DNA of 64,000 bases from Kitasatospora sp. SolWspMP-SS2h (GCF_003259315.1 NZ_QLLT01000031.1:1-64000), one strand, 5' to 3'; numbered from the stretch's first letter, positions 1-8,510 are shown. Numbers and translations: made by a program. The notes: generated from the letters alone by a model not told the origin.

Positions 1-112
1 CCACCTCCTTGAGAGGGTAAGGCTCCCAGTAGACGACTGGGTTGATAGGCCGGATATGGAAGCCCTGTGAGGGGTGGAGTTGACCGGTACTAATAGGCCG
101 AGGGCTTGTCCT
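1..112 (+). rRNA. 23S ribosomal RNA, 3' end (partial)
   Basis: The first ~112 bases are the 3' end of actinomycete 23S rRNA, recognisable by the terminal stretch ggtactaataggccgaggg and the closing cttgtcc. The rest of the gene lies off the left edge. The exact mature end is estimated by comparison with the family, within a few bases. It is followed by a short spacer (113-187) and the 5S gene, so this is the distal end of an rRNA operon. Confidence 0.93.
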
Positions 113-187
113 CAGTTGCTCGCGTCCACTGTGTTGTTCTGAAACAACGACCCCCGCGTCATCGCGGGTGGCGACACGTTTCACCGT

Positions 188-306
188 GTTTCGGTGGTCA
201 TAGCGTGAGGGAAACGCCCGGTTACATTCCGAACCCGGAAGCTAAGCCTCACAGCGCCGATGGTACTGCAGGGGGGACCCTGTGGGAGAGTAGGACGCCG
301 CCGAAC
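188..306 (+). rRNA. rrf: 5S ribosomal RNA
   Basis: About 119 bases starting gtttcggtggtcatagcg and ending cgccgccgaac match Streptomyces-type 5S rRNA, including the internal ccgaacccggaagctaagcc. The 5' and 3' ends pair (ttcggtgg near the start with ccgccgaa at the end), forming helix I. It follows 23S by ~75 bases and precedes a strong terminator, so it is the last gene of the rRNA operon. Confidence 0.95.
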
Positions 307-320
307 AATCTTTGTGGGAA

Positions 321-355
321 AGCCCCCTGACGGGATGTCAGGGGGCTTTCTTGTT
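321..355 (+). terminator. rRNA operon terminator
   Basis: A perfect hairpin with arms agccccctga and tcagggggct around a short loop is followed by a T-rich run (ttcttgttg). It lies 15 bases after 5S rRNA and ends the rRNA transcript before the next gene at 408. Confidence 0.93.
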
Positions 356-407
356 GTAGGGTCGGTCCCGCACGGTTGTCGGTGGTGAAAACAGGAGGCT
401 CCGCACA

Positions 408-1019
408 GTGGAGGTCCAGGAGACGCGCGTTCAGACCGACCGGGTCCTCACGATCCCGAACCTGCTGAGCATGGCTCGGCTGGTGGGCGTGCCGATCTTC
501 CTGTGGTTGGTGCTGTGGCCGGTCTTCGGAGGGCCGAAGAACGACGGGTGGGCGATCGTCGTTCTGATGTTGAGCGGGGTCAGTGACTACCTGGACGGGA
601 AGCTGGCCCGGCGGTGGGGGCAGATCAGCCGGCTGGGGCAGTTGCTGGACCCGGCCGCGGACCGGTTGTACATCGTGTCGACGCTGGTGGGTCTGACCTG
701 GCGGGAGATTCTGCCCTGGTGGCTGACGGCGCTGCTGGTGGCGCGGGAGGCGTTCGTCGGGGTGGTGCTGCTGCGGCTCAACCGGGCGGGTTACGGGCCG
801 TTGAACGTGAGTTTCCTCGGGAAGGCGGCGACGTTCAATCTGATGTACGCGTTTCCGCTTCTGCTGCTGGGGGTGGGCACAGGGTGGGTGCACCAGGTTG
901 CGGGAGTGGTGAGTTGGGCGTTCATCTGGTGGGGGACGACGCTGTACTGGTGGGCCGGTGCGCTGTATGCGGTGCAGGCCCGGCAGATCCTCCGGGCGGA
1001 GCACGCTGCTGCCGTTTGA
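408..1019 (+). CDS. CDP-alcohol phosphatidyltransferase (cardiolipin/phosphatidylglycerophosphate synthase type)
   Basis: A 203-aa integral membrane enzyme of phospholipid head-group transfer. Residues ~48-75 carry the complete CDP-alcohol motif, D-x2-D-G-x2-A-R-x8-G-x3-D-x3-D (DYLDGKLARRWGQ then GQLLDPAAD), plus several hydrophobic helices. A GTG start at 408 is preceded by aggaggc. The position beside a mannose-1-phosphate guanylyltransferase matches, from memory, the S. coelicolor gene shown to encode a eukaryote-type cardiolipin synthase, and pgsA2 in Mycobacterium. The substrate (phosphatidylglycerol versus glycerol-3-phosphate) cannot be decided from sequence alone. The next gene starts 125 bases downstream. 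Confidence 0.88.
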   Translation: MEVQETRVQTDRVLTIPNLLSMARLVGVPIFLWLVLWPVFGGPKNDGWAIVVLMLSGVSDYLDGKLARRWGQISRLGQLLDPAADRLYIVSTLVGLTWREILPWWLTALLVAREAFVGVVLLRLNRAGYGPLNVSFLGKAATFNLMYAFPLLLLGVGTGWVHQVAGVVSWAFIWWGTTLYWWAGALYAVQARQILRAEHAAAV

Positions 1020-1144
1020 GATCAGCATGAGACGTTTTACACGCCCTCCACGGTGAGTCGGACGTTTTCTTCCGGGTAGGGATGCGTCGGACCGGTTTGA
1101 TGGACCCGCAGGGGTTCACCACCGCGAAGGAGGACGCACCCGTA

Positions 1145-3640
1145 ATGAAAGCCGTTGTGATGGCGGGCGGAGAGGGCACCCGACTCCGCCCCATGACTTC
1201 CAGCATGCCCAAGCCGCTGCTGCCGGTGGCCAATCGGCCGATCATGGAGCACGTGCTGCGGCTGCTGAGGCGACACGGCCTCAATGACACCGTGGTGACC
1301 GTGCAGTTCCTGGCCTCGTTGGTCAAGAACTACTTCGGTGACGGCGAAGAACTGGGCATGCACCTCACCTACGCCAACGAGGAAACCCCGCTGGGCACGG
1401 CCGGCAGCGTGAAGAACGCCGAGGACGCGCTGCGGGACGATTCCTTTCTGGTGATCTCCGGCGACGCACTGACGGACTTCGACCTCTCCGATCTGATTGC
1501 CTTTCACCGGGAGAAGGGCGCGCTGGTGACGGTGTGCCTGACCCGGGTGCCGAACCCACTGGAATTCGGTATCACCATCACGGACGAGGAGGGCAAGGTC
1601 GAGCGCTTCCTGGAGAAGCCGACCTGGGGGCAGGTCTTCTCGGACACCGTGAACACCGGCATCTACGTGATGGAGCCGGAGGTCTTCGACTACGTGGCGG
1701 CCGGCGAGTCGGTCGACTGGTCGAGCGACGTGTTCCCGCAGTTGCTCAAGGAGGGCAAGCCGGTCTTTGGCTACGTCGCCGAGGGCTACTGGGAGGACGT
1801 GGGCACGCACGAGAGCTACCTGAAGGCCCAGGCGGACGTCCTGGAGGGCAAGGTCCAGGTCGAGCTGGACGGGTTCGAGATCTCGCCGGGCGTATGGGTG
1901 GCCGAGGGTGCGGAGGTGGACCCGGAGGCCGTGCTGCGGGGGCCGCTGTACATCGGTGACTACGCCAAGGTCGAGGCCGGCGTGGAGCTGCGCGAGCACA
2001 CCGTGCTGGGGTCGAACGTGGTCGTCAAGCGCGGGGCGTTCCTGCACAAGGCCGTGGTGCACGACAACGTGTACGTGGGGCCGCAGAGCAACCTGCGCGG
2101 CTGCGTGGTCGGGAAGAACACCGACGTGATGCGGGCCGCCCGGATCGACGAGGGGGCGGTGATCGGTGACGAGTGCCTGATCGGCGAGGAGTCGATCGTC
2201 GCGGGCAACGTCAAGGTCTACCCGTTCAAGACGGTCGAGGCCGGCGCGTTCGTCAACACCTCGGTGATCTGGGAGTCCCGCGGCCAGGAGCACCTGTTCG
2301 GGGTGCGCGGCGTGTCGGGCATCCTGAACGTGGAGATCACGCCCGAGCTGGCCGTGCGGCTGGCGGGGGCGTACGCGACCACGTTGAAGAAGGGCGCGAC
2401 GGTCACCATCGCGCGTGACCACTCGCGTGGTGCGCGGGCGTTGAAGCGGGCGATGATCTCGGCGCTGCAGACCAGCGCGATCGACGTCCGTGACCTGGAG
2501 AACGTGCCGATGCCGGTGGCCCGGCAGGCGACGGCGCGGGGGAGCGCGGGCGGGATCTTCCTGCGCACCACGCCGGGGGTGCCGGACTCGCTGGACATCC
2601 TGTTCTTCGACGAGCGCGGGGCAGACCTGTCGCAGGCCGGGCAGCGGAAGCTGGACCGGGTCTACTCGCGGCAGGAGTTCCGGCGGGCGTTCCCGGGCGA
2701 GATCGGCGACCTGCTGCACCCGGCGAGCGTGTTCGACTCGTACGCGACGAACCTGTTGCGGTCGGTGGACACCTCGGGGGTCCGGGAGGCCGGGCTGAAG
2801 GTCGTGGTGGACGCGGCGCACGGCAGTGCCGGGCTGGTGCTGCCGAGCATCCTGGGGCGGCTCGGGGTGGAGGCGCTGACGGTGGCCGGCGGTCTGGACG
2901 AGTCCAAGCCGACCGAGGGTGCCGAGGAGCGGAAGGCGGCGCTGGCCAGGCTGGGCGGGCTGGTGGCGTCCTCGCAGGCCGCGTTCGGCGTGCGGTTCGA
3001 CCCGGTGGGTGAGCGGGTGTCCTTCGTGGACGAGCTCGGCCGGGTGATCCAGGACGACCGGGCGCTGCTGGTGCTGCTGGACCTGGTGGCGGCCGAGCGC
3101 CGTTCCGGGCAGGTGGCGCTGCCGGTGACGACGACCCGGATCGCCGAGCAGGTGGCGGCGTACCACGGCACCCAGGTGACCTGGACGACGACCTCGCCGG
3201 ACGACCTGGCGAAGGCCGCGGCGGCGGACGGCACGATCTTCGGCGGCGACGGGCGCGGCGGCTTCGTGGTGCCCGAGTTCTCCGGGGTGCTGGACGGGGC
3301 GGCGGCGTTCGTGCGGCTGGTCGGCCTGGTGGCGCGGACGCAGCTGACGCTGAGCCAGATCGACGCGCGCATCCCGCAGGCGCACATCCAGAAGCGGGAC
3401 ATCGCGACGCCGTGGGCCGCCAAGGGCATGGTGATGCGCTCGGTGGTGGAGGCGGCCGGGAACCGGAAGCTGGACACCACGGACGGCGTGCGGGTGGTCG
3501 AGCCGGACGGCCGGTGGACGCTGGTCCTGCCGGACCCGGCGGAGGCCGTCACCCACCTGTGGGCCGAGGGCCCGGACGACGAGGCGACCGAGCGGCTGCT
3601 CGACGAGTGGGCCGCGGTCGTGGACGGCGCCGGGAGGTAG
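1145..3640 (+). CDS. Mannose-1-phosphate guanylyltransferase with degenerate phosphomannomutase-like C-terminal half
   Basis: An 831-aa cytoplasmic protein. Residues 1-235 are a nucleotidyltransferase domain with the signature GGEGTRLRP (8-16) and are predicted to make GDP-mannose from mannose-1-phosphate. Residues ~250-390 look like left-handed beta-helix hexapeptide repeats. Residues ~390-831 have the phosphohexomutase fold, but all three signature loops are altered: the phosphoserine loop TASHNP reads RTTPGVPDS (474-482), the metal loop DGDGDR reads DPVGER (619-624), and the sugar loop GE-x-SGH reads GGDGRGG (700-706). Mutase activity is therefore doubtful. ATG at 1145 was chosen because aaggagg lies 11 bases upstream; an earlier in-frame ATG at 1082 has no SD. 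Confidence 0.9.
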   Translation: MKAVVMAGGEGTRLRPMTSSMPKPLLPVANRPIMEHVLRLLRRHGLNDTVVTVQFLASLVKNYFGDGEELGMHLTYANEETPLGTAGSVKNAEDALRDDSFLVISGDALTDFDLSDLIAFHREKGALVTVCLTRVPNPLEFGITITDEEGKVERFLEKPTWGQVFSDTVNTGIYVMEPEVFDYVAAGESVDWSSDVFPQLLKEGKPVFGYVAEGYWEDVGTHESYLKAQADVLEGKVQVELDGFEISPGVWVAEGAEVDPEAVLRGPLYIGDYAKVEAGVELREHTVLGSNVVVKRGAFLHKAVVHDNVYVGPQSNLRGCVVGKNTDVMRAARIDEGAVIGDECLIGEESIVAGNVKVYPFKTVEAGAFVNTSVIWESRGQEHLFGVRGVSGILNVEITPELAVRLAGAYATTLKKGATVTIARDHSRGARALKRAMISALQTSAIDVRDLENVPMPVARQATARGSAGGIFLRTTPGVPDSLDILFFDERGADLSQAGQRKLDRVYSRQEFRRAFPGEIGDLLHPASVFDSYATNLLRSVDTSGVREAGLKVVVDAAHGSAGLVLPSILGRLGVEALTVAGGLDESKPTEGAEERKAALARLGGLVASSQAAFGVRFDPVGERVSFVDELGRVIQDDRALLVLLDLVAAERRSGQVALPVTTTRIAEQVAAYHGTQVTWTTTSPDDLAKAAAADGTIFGGDGRGGFVVPEFSGVLDGAAAFVRLVGLVARTQLTLSQIDARIPQAHIQKRDIATPWAAKGMVMRSVVEAAGNRKLDTTDGVRVVEPDGRWTLVLPDPAEAVTHLWAEGPDDEATERLLDEWAAVVDGAGR

Positions 3641-3647
3641 TGCGGAG

Positions 3648-3697
3648 AAATCCCGGTGGGGGCGGGCCCGCGGGTCCGCCTCCACCGGGGTTTGTCA
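3648..3697 (+). terminator. Terminator after the guanylyltransferase gene
   Basis: A long, slightly imperfect hairpin (aaatcccggtggnggcggg pairing with ccgcctccaccggggttt) starts 8 bases after the stop codon and runs into tttgt. It separates the guanylyltransferase from the DUF881 operon. Confidence 0.7.
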
Positions 3698-3774
3698 CGA
3701 TCCTGTGCCGAAACCCTCCTGCGGGGCCCGGGGCTGGTCGTGGGGCACCTCGTGGTCGTGAAACGATGTGGCGC

Positions 3775-4827
3775 ATGCCAGCAACGCCGACGCCGAGCGA
3801 CCCGGAGGGGCGCTTCCGCCGCCCGGACGCCTCGATGTCCCTGCTGACCACGGTCATGGAGCACTCGCTCGACGACGGGTACGCGGAGGCGGCCCGGGCG
3901 CGCGGGGCGGAAGGCAGCTCCCGGATGCCGTCGACGGCCAGGGGGCGGCTGGTGCTGGCCCTGGGGCTGGCGCTGGCCGCGGTCGTGGTGACGGTCGGGG
4001 CGGTCAACACGCACGCCGCGGCGCCCGTCCTGGCCCAGGAGCGGGACGCCCTGGTGACCCGGGTGAACGACGCCAACAAGGCGGCGGACGAGTTGCAGCG
4101 GCAGGTCGAGGCGGACCGCGACAGGGTCGAGAAGGCGCAGGAGGCGGCGCTGCACACCGGCGACGACAGCGCGGCGGCGGAGCTGGCGGCGCGCACCGGG
4201 ACCGGGGAGATCACCGGTCCGGGCGTCAAGCTGGTGATCGACGACGCGTCCGGGAGCGGTTCGGGCGGCAACGTCAGCGATCCGCGGAACACCGGCGGCT
4301 ACGGCAAGGACGGCCGGGTCAAGGACCACGACCTGCAGTACGCGGTGAACGGGCTGTGGCTGGCCGGCGCGGAGGCGGTGTCCGTGAACGGGCAGCGGCT
4401 GACCGCGCTGTCGGCGATCCGGGCGGCGGGCGACGCGATCCTGGTGGACAACCGGCCGCTGGTGCCGCCGTACACGGTGCTGGCGATCGGGGACGGGCCG
4501 CGGCTGGCGCAGGCCTTCCAGGACAACGAGGGCGGCCGCTACCTGAAGATCATCCAGGACAGCTACGGGATCCGGTCGACGGTGTCGGCGCAGAAGTCGC
4601 TGACGCTGCCGGCCGCGCTGGGCGTGACGCTCCGGGTGGCCGGGCCGGAGGCGTCCCCCTCCCCGGAGCCCTCGGCCGAGCCGTCGTCCTCCCCCTCGCC
4701 GTCCCCGTCCGTCTCACCGTCGCGGTCCGGTGGGCCCTCGGGGTCGCCGGGTGCGGCGCCGTCGAAGTCCGCGCGGTCGACCGCCGCGAAGTCCCCTTCC
4801 ACTGGAACAGGAGCTGCTACACCGTGA
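3775..4827 (+). CDS. DUF881 membrane-anchored protein (first copy)
   Basis: A ~350-aa single-pass protein: cytoplasmic N-terminus with a conserved SLLTTVMEHSLDDGY stretch, one membrane segment around LVLALGLALAAVVVTVGAV, a coiled-coil-like segment rich in E, Q and K (QRQVEADRDRVEKAQEA), the DUF881 domain (GPGVKLVIDDASG ... AVNGLWLAGAEAVSVNGQR), and a Ser/Pro-rich tail. ATG 3766 is an alternative start. I prefer 3775 because a -10-like aacgat ends 7 bases upstream, which would make the gene leaderless. It overlaps the next gene by GTGA. Function is unknown; B. subtilis paralogues (ylxW/ylxX) lie beside sbp-ftsAZ. Confidence 0.85.
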   Translation: MPATPTPSDPEGRFRRPDASMSLLTTVMEHSLDDGYAEAARARGAEGSSRMPSTARGRLVLALGLALAAVVVTVGAVNTHAAAPVLAQERDALVTRVNDANKAADELQRQVEADRDRVEKAQEAALHTGDDSAAAELAARTGTGEITGPGVKLVIDDASGSGSGGNVSDPRNTGGYGKDGRVKDHDLQYAVNGLWLAGAEAVSVNGQRLTALSAIRAAGDAILVDNRPLVPPYTVLAIGDGPRLAQAFQDNEGGRYLKIIQDSYGIRSTVSAQKSLTLPAALGVTLRVAGPEASPSPEPSAEPSSSPSPSPSVSPSRSGGPSGSPGAAPSKSARSTAAKSPSTGTGAATP

Positions 4828-5156
4828 TTGCCGTACTGGGTCTGGTGATCGGCGTGATCGTCGGCGTGTTCGTGCAGCCGGAGGTGCCGAACGCGGTGGT
4901 GCCGTACCTGCCGATCGCGGTGGTGGCGGCGCTGGACGCGGTGTTCGGCGGCGTGCGGGCGATGCTGGACGGGATCTTCGACGACAAGGTCTTCGTGGTG
5001 TCGTTCCTGTCGAACGTCGTGGTGGCGGCGCTGATCGTCTTCCTGGGCGACCAGCTGGGCGTGGGGTCGCAGCTGTCCACCGGCGTGGTGGTGGTGCTGG
5101 GCATCCGGATCTTCTCGAACGCGGCGGCGATCCGCCGGCATGTGTTCAGGGCGTAG
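4824..5156 (+). CDS. sbp: Small basic protein (Sbp, DUF1290 family)
   Basis: A 110-aa very hydrophobic membrane protein with about three or four TM segments (start IAVLGLVIGVIVGVFVQP, end AAAIRRHVFRA). The GTG start overlaps the stop of the upstream DUF881 gene (GTGA), and aggag lies just upstream. Family members recur next to DUF881 genes in Firmicutes (B. subtilis sbp upstream of ftsA-ftsZ) and Actinobacteria. Translational coupling to both DUF881 genes suggests one membrane complex. No biochemical function is established. Confidence 0.88.
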   Translation: MIAVLGLVIGVIVGVFVQPEVPNAVVPYLPIAVVAALDAVFGGVRAMLDGIFDDKVFVVSFLSNVVVAALIVFLGDQLGVGSQLSTGVVVVLGIRIFSNAAAIRRHVFRA

Positions 5157-5165
5157 GGAGCGGCT

Positions 5166-6086
5166 GTGAGCGAGGAGCGGGAGCCGCGGGAGCGGGACGC
5201 GGGACGGCCGGAGCCGGAGCTGCGGCCGGAGGTGCCGGCGGCACCGGAGGCGGGTGACACGCCCGGCGCGCGGTCCGCGGCGGCGGCGCGGGAGGCGTCC
5301 GGGGAGCCGCCGGTGGCGGCGCCCGCGGGGTCGGAGCCGGGGGAGCCGGCGGAGCCGCCCGCGGACGGGCGGACCCGGCTGAAGGCGGCGGTGTGGCCGC
5401 TGCGGGTGTCGCGGGGGCAGCTGGTGGTGGCGCTGCTGCTGTTCGCGCTGGGGCTGGCGCTGGCGATCCAGGTGCGGTCGACCAACGACCACAGCGAGCT
5501 GCGCGGGGCCCGGCAGGAGGACCTGGTGCGCATCCTGGACGAGCTGGACGGGAAGCAGCAGCGCCTGCAGTCGGAGCGGACGCAGCTGGAGCAGTCCCTG
5601 GCGCAGTTGGAGAACTCGTCCAACCAGGCCAAGGAGGCCCAGGAGCAGACCCGCAAGAAGGCGGCCGAACTGGGCGTGCTGGCGGGGACGGAGAAGGCGA
5701 CCGGCCCGGGGATCGTGCTGACGATCGATGATCCCCAAGGGCAGGTGAAGGCGGATATGCTGCTGGACACCCTGCAGGAACTCCGAGCGGCGGGGGCGGA
5801 GGCGATTCAGATCAACGACGTGCGCGTGGTGGCCGGCACGTACTTCACCGACAACTCGTCGGGCGGCGGCGTGCAGATCGACGGGAAGAGCGTCTCGCAG
5901 CCGTTTCGCTTCACCGTCGTGGGCAATCCGCAGGACCTGGCTCCGGCGCTCAACATTCCCGGTGGTGTGGTGCGCAGCCTGGAGAACCACCAGGCGCGGG
6001 CGACCATCGTCCAGCAGCAGAAGGTGCTGGTGGACGCGTTGGCCACGCCGAAGCCGTTGCAGTACGGCAAGCCGGCGGCGAAGTGA
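5166..6086 (+). CDS. DUF881 membrane-anchored protein (second copy)
   Basis: A 306-aa protein: an Ala/Glu/Pro-rich disordered N-terminus (~1-75), one TM segment (LVVALLLFALGLALAIQV, ~85-103), a coiled coil (~120-165, rich in Q, E and L), then the DUF881 domain with GPGIVLTIDDPQG and the conserved LQELRAAGAEAIQINDVR. GTG start with agggag upstream, 9 bases after the Sbp stop. It differs from the first DUF881 copy in its longer coiled coil and lack of a Ser/Pro tail, which suggests heteromeric partners rather than redundant copies. Confidence 0.87.
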   Translation: MSEEREPRERDAGRPEPELRPEVPAAPEAGDTPGARSAAAAREASGEPPVAAPAGSEPGEPAEPPADGRTRLKAAVWPLRVSRGQLVVALLLFALGLALAIQVRSTNDHSELRGARQEDLVRILDELDGKQQRLQSERTQLEQSLAQLENSSNQAKEAQEQTRKKAAELGVLAGTEKATGPGIVLTIDDPQGQVKADMLLDTLQELRAAGAEAIQINDVRVVAGTYFTDNSSGGGVQIDGKSVSQPFRFTVVGNPQDLAPALNIPGGVVRSLENHQARATIVQQQKVLVDALATPKPLQYGKPAAK

Positions 6087-6267
6087 CGGGGCGCGCTCCG
6101 TACGGTTCGTCAGCTGCGGGCAGCCCCCGGTGGTGGGTTTCCGCGGCGGGTCGGCGACACTGGGTCTTACCGTTCGTCAGTCCCCGGCCGGATGCCGGGC
6201 CCACCGCCACACCGAGCCTTGAACCCTGCCCCGCGGGCGGTTCTGTCACACGCAAGGGGATTCGCCC

Positions 6268-7131
6268 GTGAGTTTTCTCTCGAAGCTGTTCGGCCGCAAC
6301 AAGAAGGCCGCCGAGGCGCCGACCGCGCGGTACCGGCAGGAGGACGCCGGGGTGCCCCCGATGCGTCCGGCGCCGGAGGGGCAGCGTCCGATGTACCGGG
6401 ACGACGTGACCCAGGGCGCGGGCATCCCGACCGGGCAGTTCGACGGGGCCTACGGCGCGTCGGTTGATTCCCCGGGCGGGCCGCGCATAGGTTTCCCGGC
6501 AGGACCCTCAACCTCCGGTGGAGGGTTTGCCCCGGACCCCTATGCCGGGCACGTCCAGTCGGGTGTGCCGCGCCAGGAGGCTGTGAACATGGCTGGCACC
6601 AGCCCGTGCCCGCGGTGCGGGAACCGGAACCCGGCCCAGGCCCGGTTCTGCTCGAACTGCGGTACTCAGCTGCGTGGCGGCGGGTTCCCGGAGGGCGCGG
6701 CCGAGACCACCTCGACCATCTCGATCTCCGGCATCGAGTCCTACGACCCGACGGCGACCTCGACGGGTGCCACGCCGGCGCTGTCGGCCGAGGTGATGGC
6801 GGCGATCGACGCGCTGCCGCCGGGCTCGGCGCTGCTGATCGTGCAGCGCGGCCCGAACTCGGGCAGCCGGTTCCTGCTGGACTCGGACGTGACCACGGCG
6901 GGGCGGCACCCGCAGGGCGACATCTTCCTGGACGACGTGACGGTGTCGCGTCGGCACGTGGAGTTCCGGCGGCAGCCCGACGGCGGCTTCTCGGTCGCGG
7001 ACGTGGGCAGCCTGAACGGCACCTACGTGAACCGGGAGCGGATCGACGAGGTGCTGCTCGGCAACGGCGACGAGGTGCAGATCGGGAAGTACCGGCTGGT
7101 GTTCTTCGCCAGCCACCACCGGGGGTACTGA
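6268..7131 (+). CDS. garA: GarA-like FHA protein with N-terminal zinc ribbon
   Basis: A 287-aa soluble protein. The C-terminal ~110 residues are an FHA domain nearly identical in motif order to mycobacterial GarA (GRHPQGDIFLDDVTVSRRHV, then SLNGTYVNRE). Just before it is AETTSTI, matching the ETTSV phosphothreonine site that PknB/PknG modify in GarA. In front lie a zinc ribbon with Cys 114, 117, 128 and 131 and a ~100-residue Pro/Gly-rich region that mycobacterial GarA lacks. GarA family members switch 2-oxoglutarate metabolism according to phosphorylation. GTG 6268 is preceded by aagggga; a shorter start at the internal ATG (M108) is possible. Confidence 0.87.
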   Translation: MSFLSKLFGRNKKAAEAPTARYRQEDAGVPPMRPAPEGQRPMYRDDVTQGAGIPTGQFDGAYGASVDSPGGPRIGFPAGPSTSGGGFAPDPYAGHVQSGVPRQEAVNMAGTSPCPRCGNRNPAQARFCSNCGTQLRGGGFPEGAAETTSTISISGIESYDPTATSTGATPALSAEVMAAIDALPPGSALLIVQRGPNSGSRFLLDSDVTTAGRHPQGDIFLDDVTVSRRHVEFRRQPDGGFSVADVGSLNGTYVNRERIDEVLLGNGDEVQIGKYRLVFFASHHRGY

Positions 7132-7154
7132 CCACTTCTCCGTTTGGAGCCCGA

Positions 7155-7940
7155 GTGACCCCACAGATTCCTACCCCGTCCCTCGGGTCCTCGCCCGTGC
7201 CGGCCTCGCGCCGCACGGGCGAGGCGCGCCGGCGGGGTGACGAGCTGCTGTCGATCGGCGCGGTGCTGGCCTTCCTGCGGGACGACTTCCCGGAGGTGAC
7301 GATCTCCAAGATCCGCTTCCTGGAGGCGGAGGGCCTGGTCGAGCCGCAGCGCACCCCGTCCGGTTACCGGAAGTTCTCGGCGGCGGACGTCGAGCGGCTG
7401 GCGTACGTGCTGCGGATGCAGCGCGACCACTACCTGCCGCTGCGGGTGATCCGCGAGCACCTGGACGCGATCGAGCGCGGCGAGCAGCCGCCGGCGCTGC
7501 CGGGGGCGGAGTCCCGTCCGGGGCCGCTGGAGGAGGCGGACCGGGAGCTGGCGGTCGCGGCCGCCGGGCCGAGCGGGGTCCGGCTGGGCCGGGCCGAGCT
7601 GATCGCGGCGGCCGAGGCGCAGGAGCGCGAACTCGTCGAGTGGGAGGCGTACGGCCTGGTGCAGCCGGGCCCGGACGGCGGGTACGACGGGGAGGCGCTG
7701 CAGATCGCGCGGCTGGTGGCGGAGCTGGGCCGGTTCGGCCTGGAGCCGCGGCACCTGCGGGCGATGAAGGCGGCGGCGGAGCGCGAGGTGGCGCTGGTGG
7801 AGCAGGTGGTGGCGCCGCTGCGGCGGCACCGCAACCCGCAGACCCGGGCGCACGCGGAGGCGACGGCGCGGGAACTGGCCACCCTGTCGGTGCGGCTGCA
7901 CGCGGCGATGGTGCAGGCGGGGCTGCGCTCCCGGGCCTGA
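7155..7940 (+). CDS. ftsR: MerR-family regulator, FtsR type (Rv1828 orthologue)
   Basis: A 261-aa DNA-binding protein. The N-terminal winged helix (~25-105) reads LLSIGAVLAFLRDDFPEVT ... KIRFLEAEGLVEPQRTPSGYRKF, the MerR recognition pattern. The C-terminal ~120 residues (ELIAAAEAQERELVEWEAYG ...) are the conserved effector/dimer region of this actinobacterial subfamily. In Corynebacterium the orthologue, FtsR, activates ftsZ; the M. tuberculosis counterpart follows garA as here. GTG start 24 bases after the FHA gene, consistent with co-transcription. Confidence 0.85.
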   Translation: MTPQIPTPSLGSSPVPASRRTGEARRRGDELLSIGAVLAFLRDDFPEVTISKIRFLEAEGLVEPQRTPSGYRKFSAADVERLAYVLRMQRDHYLPLRVIREHLDAIERGEQPPALPGAESRPGPLEEADRELAVAAAGPSGVRLGRAELIAAAEAQERELVEWEAYGLVQPGPDGGYDGEALQIARLVAELGRFGLEPRHLRAMKAAAEREVALVEQVVAPLRRHRNPQTRAHAEATARELATLSVRLHAAMVQAGLRSRA

Positions 7941-8023
7941 ACGGCCGGTGGCGCGGGGGCGGGCGGCGGTCCTGATCGCGGTGGCCGCTGCCTGCTGCGC
8001 TTTCCTATCGGGGGCGCGCGCCA

Positions 8024-8036
8024 TAGGGTTGCTGGT
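8024..8036 (+). promoter_or_regulatory. Leaderless-type -10 element before the DUF151 gene
   Basis: tagggt (8024-8029) fits TANNNT and is followed by exactly 7 bases before GTG at 8037. Transcription is therefore predicted to start at the initiation codon. No Shine-Dalgarno is seen before that GTG. Confidence 0.6.
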
Positions 8037-8510
8037 GTGAATGAGCTCGACGTCGTGGGTGTCCGGGTGGAGATGCCCTCCAACCAGCCGATCGTGCTGC
8101 TCCGGGAGGTCGGCGGTGACCGCTACCTGCCGATCTGGATCGGGCCGGGGGAGGCCACCGCGATCGCCTTCGCCCAGCAGGGCATGACCCCGGTGCGGCC
8201 GCTGACGCACGACCTGTTCAAGGACGTGCTCGGCGCGCTGGGGCAGCAGCTGACCGAGGTGCGGATCAACGATCTGCGGGACGGGGTGTTCTACGCGGAG
8301 CTGGTGTTCGCCGGTGGTGTCGAGGTGAGCGCGCGCCCCTCGGACGCGATAGCGCTGGCGCTGCGCACCGGCACGCCGATCTACGGGAGCGAGGAGGTGC
8401 TGGCGGAGGCCGGCATCTCGATCCCGGACGAGCAGGAGGACGAGGTCGAGAAGTTCCGCGAGTTCCTGGACCAGGTCTCGCCGGAGGACTTCGGGGGCGG
8501 CCCGCAGTAG
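8037..8510 (+). CDS. Bifunctional nuclease family protein (DUF151)
   Basis: A 157-aa soluble protein of the DUF151/BFN family. It shows the family motifs LPIWIGPGEATAIAFAQQG and RPSDAIALALRTGTPIY, with an acidic C-terminus (DEQEDEVEKFREFL). Plant BFN1 homologues have RNase/DNase activity; bacterial roles are unclear. The M. tuberculosis counterpart (Rv1829) sits in the same place between two MerR genes. The start is set by the leaderless promoter 7 bases upstream rather than by an SD. Confidence 0.87.
   Translation: MNELDVVGVRVEMPSNQPIVLLREVGGDRYLPIWIGPGEATAIAFAQQGMTPVRPLTHDLFKDVLGALGQQLTEVRINDLRDGVFYAELVFAGGVEVSARPSDAIALALRTGTPIYGSEEVLAEAGISIPDEQEDEVEKFREFLDQVSPEDFGGGPQ

Noticed and set aside
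106..330. 74-codon plus-strand frame over the 23S/5S rRNA region
   Set aside because: It lies within rRNA sequence and its spacer.
1037..3685. 882-codon minus-strand open frame opposite the guanylyltransferase
   Set aside because: Arg/His/Pro-rich antisense shadow caused by high third-position GC; no domain, and the plus-strand gene is certain.
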